From Gammaproteobacteria bacterium (GTDB taxonomy: Bacteria; Pseudomonadota; Gammaproteobacteria; Competibacterales; Competibacteraceae), in contig PWUP01000289.1 of the NCBI GenBank assembly GCA_003562535.1, forward strand, positions 1-6,966: DNA of 6,966 bases, written 5' to 3'. Both the position numbers and the translations under genes were made by a program. Positions within the stretch are counted from its first letter, which is position 1, and every line of letters begins with the position of its first letter. Below, piece by piece: positions 1 to 6,077 of the stretch. A model generated the notes under the pieces. That model had not been told where the DNA came from and did no database searches. It saw only the letters and a list, made by a program, of their open reading frames with translations.

Positions 1-51
1 AGCGGCACTGACCTGTTCGGCCAGGGCTAGAGCTTGAGAGTCCAGACTCAT
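1..51 (-). CDS. glcE: Glycolate oxidase FAD-binding subunit GlcE, N-terminal fragment (runs off the left edge)
   Basis: Only the first 17 codons are in the window, starting MSLDSQALALAEQVSAA. The ATG at 51 lies one base after the TGA stop of glcD, and a GGAG lies about 10 bases upstream inside the glcD end, so translation is probably coupled. In known glc operons glcD is followed by glcE, whose product is the second FAD-binding subunit of the membrane-associated glycolate oxidase, a complex of GlcD, GlcE and the iron-sulfur subunit GlcF. The 17 residues alone would not identify the family; the helical start with an 'A..EQV' pattern is only compatible with GlcE. The name therefore rests mainly on position and is an inference. 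No cause other than the window edge is needed to explain the truncation. Confidence 0.7.
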   Translation of the reverse strand, partial: MSLDSQALALAEQVSAA

Positions 52-52
52 G

Positions 53-1555
53 TCAAAACCGCTCCAGTTCAGGGAAAGGCAGTTGCCCGCCGTGGACATG
101 CATGGCACCAAACTCGGCACAGCGCGCCAGGGTTGGAATCGCCTTGCCCGGATTCAATAAACCGTATTCGTCAAATGCCGCCTTGAGCGCATGGAATTGT
201 TCTAATTCCGGGGTATTAAACTGCACACACATTTGATTGATTTTTTCCACCCCTACACCATGTTCGCCGGTAATCGTGCCGCCGACCTGAATACACAGCT
301 CCAGAATCGCCCCACCCAGGGCTTCAGCCTGTTCGAGCTGTCCGGGCTGGTTGGCATCGTACATGATCAAGGGGTGCAGATTGCCATCGCCGGCATGGAA
401 CACATTGACCACCCCCAGTCCGTATTGTCGGGATAACTCCTGAATCTGATTCAGCACTTTGCCGAGTTCGCGGCGTGGAATGGTGCCGTCCATGCAGTAA
501 TAGTCCGGCGAGATCCGCCCCACGGCGGGAAAGGCGGCTTTACGCCCAGCCCAGAACAAGGCGCGTTCTTGGTCATCACGCGAGGTGCGGATTTCGGTGG
601 CCCCGGCCTGTTCCAGCACCGTGCGCACTTGAGCAACTTGCTCGGCGACTTCCGCCGCCGTGCCGTCTAGCTCGCACAGCAAAATCGCCTCGGCTTCCAC
701 CGGATAGCCCGCATGGACAAAGTCCTCAGCAGCGCGAATGATGCCGTTGTCCATCATTTCCAAACCACCCGGAATGATACCGCTGGCAATAATATCGGCG
801 ACGGCTTGCCCGCCCTGATCCACCCGATCAAAAGCGGCCATGACGACTTGCGCTACAACGGGTTTGGGCAGCAGCTTAACGGTGATGTCAACAATCACGC
901 CCAGCATGCCTTCGGAACCGTTGAGTACGGCCAGCAGATCGTAACCCGGGCCGTCGAGTCCACCGCTGCCGAGGGTGAGTGTCTCGCCTTCCATAGTCAG
1001 CATAGTGACGCTGATAATATTGTGAACCGTCAGACCGTATTTCAGACAATGCACCCCACCGGCATTTTCCGCCACATTGCCGCCGATGGAGCAGGCAATC
1101 TGTGAGCTGGGATCTGGGGCGTAATACAGACCGTAGGGCGCTACGGCCTCAGAAATGGCCAGATTACGGACTCCGGGCTGGACGCGGGCGCAGCGATTGT
1201 CGGGATCGATCGTGATAATTTGATTGAATTTAGATAAGGAGAGCAGCACCCCCTCCGCATGGGGCAGCGAGCCGCCTGAGAGGCTGGTGCCTGCGCCACG
1301 CGCCACCACGGGTACGCGCAGCTTATGGCAGACCCGCAAAATATGTTGGACTTGTTCGATGCGGTCGGGCAGCACCACGGCGCGTGGAATCTGCCGATAG
1401 GCCGACAGACCATCGCATTCATAAGGGCGCAGTTGTTCCGTTTCCGTCAGGATGTACGCGGCTGGCAATCCCCGTTCTAGGGCGCTGCGCAACTCGCTGA
1501 TACTCACGCGGGGTGAGGCATCAGTGCCTGTCGGTGCTTCAATATCGAGTGCCAT
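53..1555 (-). CDS. glcD: Glycolate oxidase subunit GlcD, FAD-linked
   Basis: This 500-residue protein is the catalytic FAD subunit of glycolate oxidase. It oxidises glycolate (and often D-lactate) to glyoxylate, with electrons passed towards the membrane quinone pool through the GlcE and GlcF subunits. The length matches E. coli GlcD (499) and similarity runs end to end. The N-terminal half is a PCMH-type FAD-binding domain: YECDGLSAYR at 45-54, the pyrophosphate loop RGAGTSLSGG at 86-95, PDPSSQIACSIGGN at 147-160 and GSEGMLG at 213-219. The C-terminal half is the FAD-oxidase cap with HAGDGNLHP at 387-395, GEHGVG at 430-435 and LNPGK at 467-471; the protein ends LPFPELERF, as in E. coli. The ATG at 1555 follows the TAA of the IclR-type gene by one base and has an AGGA 8 bases ahead. 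No frameshift or missing key residue was seen. Confidence 0.98.
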   Translation of the reverse strand: MALDIEAPTGTDASPRVSISELRSALERGLPAAYILTETEQLRPYECDGLSAYRQIPRAVVLPDRIEQVQHILRVCHKLRVPVVARGAGTSLSGGSLPHAEGVLLSLSKFNQIITIDPDNRCARVQPGVRNLAISEAVAPYGLYYAPDPSSQIACSIGGNVAENAGGVHCLKYGLTVHNIISVTMLTMEGETLTLGSGGLDGPGYDLLAVLNGSEGMLGVIVDITVKLLPKPVVAQVVMAAFDRVDQGGQAVADIIASGIIPGGLEMMDNGIIRAAEDFVHAGYPVEAEAILLCELDGTAAEVAEQVAQVRTVLEQAGATEIRTSRDDQERALFWAGRKAAFPAVGRISPDYYCMDGTIPRRELGKVLNQIQELSRQYGLGVVNVFHAGDGNLHPLIMYDANQPGQLEQAEALGGAILELCIQVGGTITGEHGVGVEKINQMCVQFNTPELEQFHALKAAFDEYGLLNPGKAIPTLARCAEFGAMHVHGGQLPFPELERF

Positions 1556-1556
1556 A

Positions 1557-2357
1557 TTAAAGGTCCTGTGTCGGTTGGGTTGGGACAGTGGGGTGGGCGG
1601 GCTGTTCAGACGTACTATAACCGAGGCGGGCGGATAGGGTAGCGCCCGCTTGTTTTATCAGGGGAATCCACTGGGTATTGCGGCGTTCTATCGGTGCCGA
1701 TACCGAGATACCGGCCATCATGCGGCCATTACAGTCACGCACGGGGGTGCCGATACAACCGACCCCAAGCTCCGCTTCTTGATCATCTAAGGCATAACCC
1801 TGTTGCAGAGCCTGTTCGACGGTGCGCCACAAGGTGTCGGGGTTGGTAATCGAATGCGGGGTGCGTGGCGCTAGACCAGTACGTTGAGCGTAGTCCAAGC
1901 AGGCAGATAGGCCGCACTCGGCGAGAAACAGTTTGCCCACGGCGGTGACATGCAACGGTATATGTCCACCGATGGTTTGTTCGACCCGCATCATGCGGCT
2001 GGGAGGATAGCGATCAAGGTAAACGACTTCATCACCTTCACGCACAATCAGGTTAACCGTTTCATTAATTTCATCGCGTAACCATTCTAGAATCGGTTGC
2101 GCCTCACGCCGTAGGTCGAGGCGTCCCTGCACCCGACTGCTAAGCTGCAATAATTTGACACCGAGCTGGTATTGACCGTTTGGGGTGCGTTCAATCAAGC
2201 CATGTTCACACAGCGCGGACAAAATGCGGAATGTTGTGGACGGGTGCAATTGGGTTATTTTGGCCAGATCTTTAAGCATCACCGAGCCAGGCTGTGAGGC
2301 CACGGCATCCAGTAAAGCAACCATACGATCAATGACTTGAATAGAGCTATGCGGCAT
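1557..2357 (-). CDS. IclR-family transcriptional regulator beside glcD
   Basis: This 266-residue protein has the full IclR layout. A winged helix-turn-helix lies at about 6-66, with the recognition helix near 38-50 (HPSTTFRILSALC) and the wing ending NGQYQLG at 60-66. A linker helix near 76-95 follows, then the effector-binding domain at about 96-248 with HVTAVGKLFLA at 136-146 and the family signature DDQEAELGVGCIGTPVRD at 191-208. Residues 251-266 are a Pro/Thr/Gln-rich tail. Its stop is one base from the glcD start, so it is very likely co-transcribed with glcD and regulates it, perhaps in response to a small carboxylate: E. coli IclR and AllR bind glyoxylate, the product of GlcD. That role is inferred. 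The ATG at 2357 has no clear Shine-Dalgarno sequence; a near-palindrome occupies that spot instead. The E. coli glc regulator GlcC is a GntR-type protein, so no specific symbol is given. Confidence 0.93.
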   Translation of the reverse strand: MPHSSIQVIDRMVALLDAVASQPGSVMLKDLAKITQLHPSTTFRILSALCEHGLIERTPNGQYQLGVKLLQLSSRVQGRLDLRREAQPILEWLRDEINETVNLIVREGDEVVYLDRYPPSRMMRVEQTIGGHIPLHVTAVGKLFLAECGLSACLDYAQRTGLAPRTPHSITNPDTLWRTVEQALQQGYALDDQEAELGVGCIGTPVRDCNGRMMAGISVSAPIERRNTQWIPLIKQAGATLSARLGYSTSEQPAHPTVPTQPTQDL

Positions 2358-2359
2358 AG

Positions 2360-2376
2360 GGTTTATCAGATAAGCC
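2360..2376. promoter_or_regulatory. 17-base near-palindrome, candidate operator of the IclR-family gene
   Basis: The plus strand reads GGTTTATCAGATAAGCC. It is symmetric about position 2368 with seven of eight base pairs matching, the exception being 2362 with 2374. It lies between the ubiI stop and the regulator's ATG, ending 3 bases from the start codon. As an RNA hairpin it would be poor because the centre leaves almost no loop, so a protein-binding DNA site fits better. IclR-family operators are commonly palindromes of about this size, and these regulators often repress their own genes. The link to this regulator is inferred from position only; no second copy was noticed elsewhere in the window. 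Confidence 0.4.
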
Positions 2377-2385
2377 TAATGCCCG

Positions 2386-3606
2386 CTAAACCGAGGCATG
2401 TGGGTTGGGGGCACGAGCCAGTTCTGGCAACGTGCCGTTAAGCCCCATCGCTTGGCGAACCAACACCTGTTTAATGGGAGTCAGGTGGTCAGTGACACTT
2501 AATCCGCGGGTTCTGAGCCATGCCAAGGGAGGCAACTGGGTGTCGAATAAACGCTGAATCGTATCCATGGCGTGCAGCATCAGCTGGTTTTCACCGCGTC
2601 GCCAGCGTTCATAACGGCGCAGTGTCGGCAAGGCCGCTAGGGGACGATGACGGCTGACCGCCTGCCCCAAGACTTCGGCTAACGCGGCAACATCCAGTAA
2701 GCCGAGATTGACCCCCTGACCGGCCAAAGGATGCACGGTATGGGCGGCATCACCCACCAGCACAATGCCCGGTTGCACATAGCGTTGGGCATGCTGCATC
2801 CGCAAAGGAAACGTAGCGCGGGTGCCGGTGACGCGCACCTCGCCAAGACGTTCCGCTGAGGCCTCGGTGAGTTGCTGCCCCAGGGTGAGATCGTCTAACT
2901 CAGCTAAGACTTGGGTCTGTTCACTGTGATGCGACCACACAATGGAGCATTGGCCATCGGCCAGCGGTAGAAAGGCCAGCGGTCCGCTGGGCAAAAAGCG
3001 TTGCCAAGCCGTGTCAGCATGGGGCTGTTCAGTGCGGACCGTGGTCACTAAAGCGTGTTGGTGGTAATCGCGTTCTACCGTGGTAATGCCGGCGCACTGC
3101 CGGACTTTAGACCGGCTGCCATCCGCTCCAACCACCAATTGACCGCGTAACCGTTGCCCGTCGTCAAGGTCAACCCGCAGGCTGCCGTCACTGGCTGTGG
3201 TCAACCCAACAAGCTGCGCCGGACTCAGTAAACGGATATTGGCCTGGGCACTGGCACACTGCCACAAGGCATAATGCACCGCACGGTTTTCAGCAATCCA
3301 GCCCAATTGCGCATAGCCCAGCTCAGCACTGTCAAAATGGATTTCCCCCGCGCCGTCCCAGACCCGCATTTCGCTATACGGATGACAGCGCTGCGCCGAG
3401 ATGTTGGCCCAAGCGCCCAAGTTGGCCAAAAGATGCTGTGAGGCGACGGATAAGGCCGAAACCCGCAGATCCATGGGATCACTCGGTGGTTGCGGTGGTT
3501 GGGGTTCCAACAGCGCAATACTCAACCCGGTGCGGGCTAGGGCGCAGGCCAGCGCGGTACCGACCACGCCGCCACCCACAATGATGATCTCGAAGCGGTT
3601 ATTCAT
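2386..3606 (-). CDS. ubiI: Ubiquinone-biosynthesis FAD monooxygenase, UbiI/VisC type
   Basis: This 406-residue class A flavin monooxygenase belongs to the UbiH/UbiF/UbiI/COQ6 family. UbiI adds the C5 hydroxyl to the aromatic ring of the prenylated ubiquinone precursor, within the cytosolic/membrane-associated Ubi complex. Visible motifs are the FAD-binding GGGVVG at 11-16, GADGSRS at 160-166 and the GD motif GDAAHTVHPLAGQGVNLG at 285-302. The C-terminal IKQVLVRQAMGLN (378-390) closely resembles E. coli UbiI. An open frame extends to 3888, but the extra 94 residues are the other-frame reading of ubiH. The ATG at 3606 overlaps the ubiH stop as ATGA, has GGAGAG 8 bases ahead and puts the FAD fold at the N-terminus. 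RCHPY at 73-77 and the WQRFLPSGPLAFLPL stretch look more like UbiF, so another regiospecificity is possible. Family assignment is firm; the exact ring position is not. Confidence 0.87.
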   Translation of the reverse strand: MNNRFEIIIVGGGVVGTALACALARTGLSIALLEPQPPQPPSDPMDLRVSALSVASQHLLANLGAWANISAQRCHPYSEMRVWDGAGEIHFDSAELGYAQLGWIAENRAVHYALWQCASAQANIRLLSPAQLVGLTTASDGSLRVDLDDGQRLRGQLVVGADGSRSKVRQCAGITTVERDYHQHALVTTVRTEQPHADTAWQRFLPSGPLAFLPLADGQCSIVWSHHSEQTQVLAELDDLTLGQQLTEASAERLGEVRVTGTRATFPLRMQHAQRYVQPGIVLVGDAAHTVHPLAGQGVNLGLLDVAALAEVLGQAVSRHRPLAALPTLRRYERWRRGENQLMLHAMDTIQRLFDTQLPPLAWLRTRGLSVTDHLTPIKQVLVRQAMGLNGTLPELARAPNPHASV

Positions 3607-4832
3607 GCAGATGGCTCTCCAACAGGCTGGGGTAATGGCAGCCCACGAGCCAGGCGGGATTGTCGGCCCTGCAAGCCCATAGTGTGCCGAGCAAGCAGGC
3701 GCTTGGCAGGCGGTAGAGCATCCAATAGCCCCAAGCCAAGGGAACGCAGTCGCCGCAGGGATGGACTGCCCCCGCCGAATACTCGCACCAGACCATCGGT
3801 GAAGGCTATCCCTGTGAGTTGATCCCAATCCCGTTCTTTCACATAGCGATTCAGCACGGCAGGACTGCCGATGTCCAGCCCCGTGCATTGCGCCTTAGCA
3901 ATCTGTTCGGCCAGGGCGGCGACATCGCGCAAACCGAGATTAAAACCTTGACCAGCAATGGGATGCAGCGTATGAGCGGCATTGCCAATCAGTACGGTGC
4001 GGGGGCGGGTATGCTGATACGCCTTGAGCAAGTGCAGCGGGTAGCTCAGCCGAGGGCTAAAGCGTAACGGGGTGGCCAAACGGCCATTGAATGCGGTGCC
4101 AACGTAGTCGGCGAACGCCTCATCGTCCATGGCCAAGAGTGTATCCTGTTGTGTACGTGCGACGGTATGAACCAACGTAGCCTGTTGGTGCTGCATCGGC
4201 AGTAAAGCAAACACCCCCTCAGTGGTAAAGCGCTCGTAGGCCATACACTGATGCGATTGAGGCAGTTGCACATCCGCCAAAATTGCAACCTGCTGGTAAT
4301 CATGCTGAAGTACGGGAATATTGAGTTGTTGGCGAATTGAGGATTGTCCGCCATCGGCAGCGACCAGTAACCGCGTGGTGACACGGTGTTGCAGACCATC
4401 AGGCCGTTGCACTGTGACCTGTAGGCCATCGCTGTGCAGGCTGATGTCTTCCAGCGTGGCAGGTTGCCAGCGCTGCACATCAGGATAGGGAGGACGTTGC
4501 AGTGCCTGCTCTAAATCATGAGCCGTAACCACATAGCCGAGTGCGGGTACATCGAGTTCATGATGGCGTAATTGCACTTGGCCAAAACTGCCCTGCTGGG
4601 AGACCTGTACCGTCTGGATGGGGCAGGCCGGAATACCCGACCAGACACCTAAGCTATTCAGTATGCAGCGGCTGGTGTAGGCGATAGCGAGACGCCGGGG
4701 ATCGGGGCGGGTTGTCGGGGGGCGGGCTTCAACCAAGGCCATGCGCAGTCCTCGCCCACTCAAGGCACAGGCCAGGCTGGCACCGACCAGACCGCCGCCA
4801 GCAATTAAAATATCGTAATCAGGCGTAGGCAT
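3603..4832 (-). CDS. ubiH: 2-octaprenyl-6-methoxyphenol hydroxylase UbiH
   Basis: This 409-residue FAD-dependent monooxygenase carries out the C1 hydroxylation of the ubiquinone head group. Motifs are GGGLVG at 12-17, LVAADGGQSS at 156-165 and GNAAHTLHPIAGQGFNLGLRD at 283-303. The Asn in GNAA, where related hydroxylases have GDAA, together with HPIAGQGFNLG is characteristic of UbiH and separates it from the ubiI-like neighbour. The region usually reading like 'LVW' in these enzymes is LVHTVAR here, a local divergence. Two starts are possible: ATG at 4832, chosen because GGGTG lies 5 bases ahead of it, and GTG at 4838, which adds two residues (411 in all). The gene follows ygfB by 15 bases and overlaps ubiI by four bases, so the two hydroxylases are probably translationally coupled. 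In E. coli the order is ygfB-pepP-ubiH-ubiI; pepP is missing here. Confidence 0.94.
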   Translation of the reverse strand: MPTPDYDILIAGGGLVGASLACALSGRGLRMALVEARPPTTRPDPRRLAIAYTSRCILNSLGVWSGIPACPIQTVQVSQQGSFGQVQLRHHELDVPALGYVVTAHDLEQALQRPPYPDVQRWQPATLEDISLHSDGLQVTVQRPDGLQHRVTTRLLVAADGGQSSIRQQLNIPVLQHDYQQVAILADVQLPQSHQCMAYERFTTEGVFALLPMQHQQATLVHTVARTQQDTLLAMDDEAFADYVGTAFNGRLATPLRFSPRLSYPLHLLKAYQHTRPRTVLIGNAAHTLHPIAGQGFNLGLRDVAALAEQIAKAQCTGLDIGSPAVLNRYVKERDWDQLTGIAFTDGLVRVFGGGSPSLRRLRSLGLGLLDALPPAKRLLARHTMGLQGRQSRLARGLPLPQPVGEPSA

Positions 4833-4847
4833 ATTCACACCCGTGTT

Positions 4848-5384
4848 TCAGTGCAAGCGGTGGCTGCTGTGCAGCGGTTGTCGTTGACTTTGGTGTAATA
4901 ATAAGACGCCAACACGCAAATATTCCACGATTTCGCTGTAGGCATGCTCATCGCCTTCCTCTTGTTCAGAGTCATCGAAGTCAATGCGGGCAATTTCACT
5001 AACATCATTGAGAAACTCATGAATTTCACCTTCGAACTGATCCAAAGAATCCAGTCCTCCCAGCCCTAAACCCGCCAGAAAACCTTGGCACCAAACGCCT
5101 AACGCTCGAGTCCGCTCATGCAGACTGTGTTCATCGCTGGGCAATAACAGCACAAGATCGCAATCCGTGCCCTCCAATTGCCCTAAGGTTACGGTGAACA
5201 AACCACGCAGTTCAGTCAGTGCGTCTGGGTTAGGGCTGGTTTCTCGACTCGCCGTGGTTAACCAGCCTTCGGTGGTTAGGCTTGGGTCAGCGCATAACAT
5301 ACCGCATAATAGGCCATGACACTCGGCGGGTTCGATGGGATAGGCCAGCAATCGGGCTAGTGCGTTATAGTCGGGTAGAGACAT
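4848..5384 (-). CDS. ygfB: YgfB/YecA family (UPF0149) protein
   Basis: This 178-residue protein is a YgfB (UPF0149) member, slightly shorter than the E. coli protein of about 190. Supporting features are HGLLCGMLC at 23-31, the family core WCQGFLAGLGL at 98-108, FLNDVSEIARIDFDD at 124-138 and the acidic stretch leading into EIVEYLRVGVLLLH at 151-164. It has no signal peptide or membrane segment and should be cytosolic. The molecular function is generally unclear; in Pseudomonas aeruginosa YgfB has been reported to affect expression of a peptidoglycan amidase through another regulator, which cannot be assumed here. It heads the minus-strand gene run and is divergent from the zapA side, the usual gammaproteobacterial arrangement. 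The last ten residues (RQPLHSSHRLH region) are basic and His-rich, and look unconserved. The ATG at 5384 has only a weak ribosome-binding sequence. Confidence 0.92.
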   Translation of the reverse strand: MSLPDYNALARLLAYPIEPAECHGLLCGMLCADPSLTTEGWLTTASRETSPNPDALTELRGLFTVTLGQLEGTDCDLVLLLPSDEHSLHERTRALGVWCQGFLAGLGLGGLDSLDQFEGEIHEFLNDVSEIARIDFDDSEQEEGDEHAYSEIVEYLRVGVLLLHQSQRQPLHSSHRLH

Positions 5385-5414
5385 GGTTTACAGCGCTCGA
5401 AAAGTTAAGAGTGA

Positions 5415-5423
5415 ATGATACCA
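5415..5423 (-). promoter_or_regulatory. Candidate extended -10 promoter for ygfB and downstream genes
   Basis: Read on the minus strand this is TGGTATCAT, which fits the extended -10 form TGnTATAAT with one mismatch in the hexamer. No good -35 hexamer is seen 16-18 bases upstream, which is tolerated by extended -10 promoters. Transcription would start near 5408 and give a leader of about 24 bases before the ygfB ATG. It is the best candidate in the divergent gap for the ygfB-ubiH-ubiI transcript, but it is a motif match only. Confidence 0.4.
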
Positions 5424-5468
5424 TTGATAAGCACTCGATATTTGCCCACTCAGTCGATGGGGCAGGGC

Positions 5469-5497
5469 TGGCCGATAGTGAATCAACCCTTTATAAG
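5469..5497 (+). promoter_or_regulatory. Candidate sigma-70 promoter for the coiled-coil gene and zapA
   Basis: A good -10 hexamer TATAAG lies at 5492-5497, with a weak -35 TGGCCG (three of six consensus bases) 17 bases before it at 5469-5474. Initiation would fall near 5504, giving a leader of about 22 bases to the ATG at 5526. The only other promoter-like element in this divergent gap points the other way, so the two strands have separate promoters about 90 bases apart. Confidence 0.42.
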
Positions 5498-5525
5498 ATA
5501 GCAGCCAATCCGGTTCGGAGTGAAG

Positions 5526-5753
5526 ATGAGTAGTTTTAGCGAAGAGACTGAACAGTATTTAGTCGCCTTACAGCAGCGACTCGATGTGTTAATTGATCAT
5601 CAGCAACAATTGTATGCGCATCAGCACACACTGGAAGCCGAATGCGATCAACTTCGGCAGCAGCGCGATGAGCTAACCGCGCAAAATGGCCAACTGCGCG
5701 CGCGCATCGATGCTATGGTCGCACGGCTTAAAGGTATGGGAGCCTCATCATGA
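5526..5753 (+). CDS. Small coiled-coil protein next to zapA (TIGR02449-like, ZapB-like)
   Basis: This 75-residue protein is almost one long coiled coil. From about residue 9 to 69 hydrophobic residues recur in heptad fashion (YLVALQQRLDVLIDHQQQLY, then LEAECDQLRQQRDEL, then NGQLRARIDAMVARLKGM), with many Gln, Glu and Arg between. The RLDxLI...L...N..LR..ID.M..RLK pattern matches the small family known as TIGR02449, often found before zapA in gammaproteobacteria and sometimes annotated as ZapB-like. Its role is not established; partnership with ZapA or the Z-ring is inferred from position. Start choice: the frame opens with a GTG at 5520, but the ATG at 5526 has a strong GGAG at 5517-5520 with 5-base spacing. 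The stop overlaps the zapA start as ATGA, which suggests translational coupling and balanced synthesis of the two proteins. No signal peptide or membrane segment is present. Confidence 0.88.
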   Translation: MSSFSEETEQYLVALQQRLDVLIDHQQQLYAHQHTLEAECDQLRQQRDELTAQNGQLRARIDAMVARLKGMGASS

Positions 5754-6061
5754 GCGAAGAACGTCCTATTAATGTCCGTATTATGGACATCGAATATCGG
5801 GTGGCCTGTGCGCCTGAAGATGAGTCCGATTTGCGTACTGCGGCTGAGCAGCTTAATACCACTATGCAAGACATCCGTGATACCGGCAAAATTTTGGGTA
5901 CCGAGCGGGTAGCGGTCATGGCCGCATTGAACACCAGTTATGAGCTGCTCAAAGTACAGCGGCAACACGTCATGCTGGACGCCGCCGTGCGCAGTCGCGC
6001 CCAAGCTTGGGTGAACCAAATCGATAAAACGTTAAAATCCTTTGAACCGGACGGCGATTAG
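5750..6061 (+). CDS. zapA: Cell division protein ZapA
   Basis: This 103-residue protein is ZapA, a cytosolic Z-ring-associated factor that binds FtsZ and bundles or cross-links its filaments. The N-terminal globular head is recognisable from INVRIMDIEYRVACAPEDES (residues 7-26), which corresponds to the E. coli [20 protein letters not shown] region, and from AAEQLNTTMQDIRD near 31-44. The conserved segment GTERVAVMAALNTSYELL at 50-67 corresponds to E. coli TEQLVFIAALNISYEL. The rest (about 68-96) is the C-terminal helix used for coiled-coil oligomerisation. Length is close to that of E. coli ZapA (109). GGGAG at 5738-5742 gives a good ribosome-binding site 7 bases ahead of the ATG, inside the end of the upstream coiled-coil gene. 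The end of zapA also carries the -35 region of the 6S RNA promoter. Confidence 0.96.
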   Translation: MSEERPINVRIMDIEYRVACAPEDESDLRTAAEQLNTTMQDIRDTGKILGTERVAVMAALNTSYELLKVQRQHVMLDAAVRSRAQAWVNQIDKTLKSFEPDGD

Positions 6062-6070
6062 CGGTAGAAT
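6042..6070 (+). promoter_or_regulatory. Sigma-70 promoter of 6S RNA
   Basis: The -35 hexamer TTGAAC (6042-6047, four of six consensus bases) and the -10 hexamer TAGAAT (6065-6070, five of six) are separated by exactly 17 bases. The predicted start is 6077-6078, which coincides with the 5' end of the long terminal helix of the 6S RNA. The -35 element lies inside the last codons of zapA and the -10 just after its stop. The independent agreement between promoter and RNA end makes this the best supported promoter in the window. Confidence 0.8.
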
Positions 6071-6077
6071 AAAGCTA

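Noticed and set aside
713..1105. 130-codon open frame on the plus strand inside glcD
   Set aside because: It is antisense to a strongly conserved gene, has no recognisable domain, and similar shadow frames occur throughout the window.
3607..3888. 94-residue N-terminal extension of the ubiI frame
   Set aside because: It lies inside ubiH in another frame, and the ATG at 3606 has a good ribosome-binding site and begins right at the FAD-binding fold.
4046..4480. 144-codon minus-strand frame inside ubiH
   Set aside because: It overlaps a well-supported gene in another frame and its composition (rich in Cys, Trp, Ser and Arg) is typical of an out-of-frame reading.
2386..4832. ubiH and ubiI as a recent tandem duplication
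   Set aside because: They share the FAD fold and motifs but differ through most of their length and each matches a distinct ancient family member.
5385..5525. Possible small RNA or mobile-element remnant in the divergent gap
   Set aside because: No terminator, inverted repeat pair or duplicated target sequence was found; promoter-like elements account for it adequately.
5282..5533. Plus-strand frame crossing the ygfB start and the divergent gap
   Set aside because: It has no family resemblance, no ribosome-binding site, and spans the two predicted divergent promoters and the start of the coiled-coil gene.
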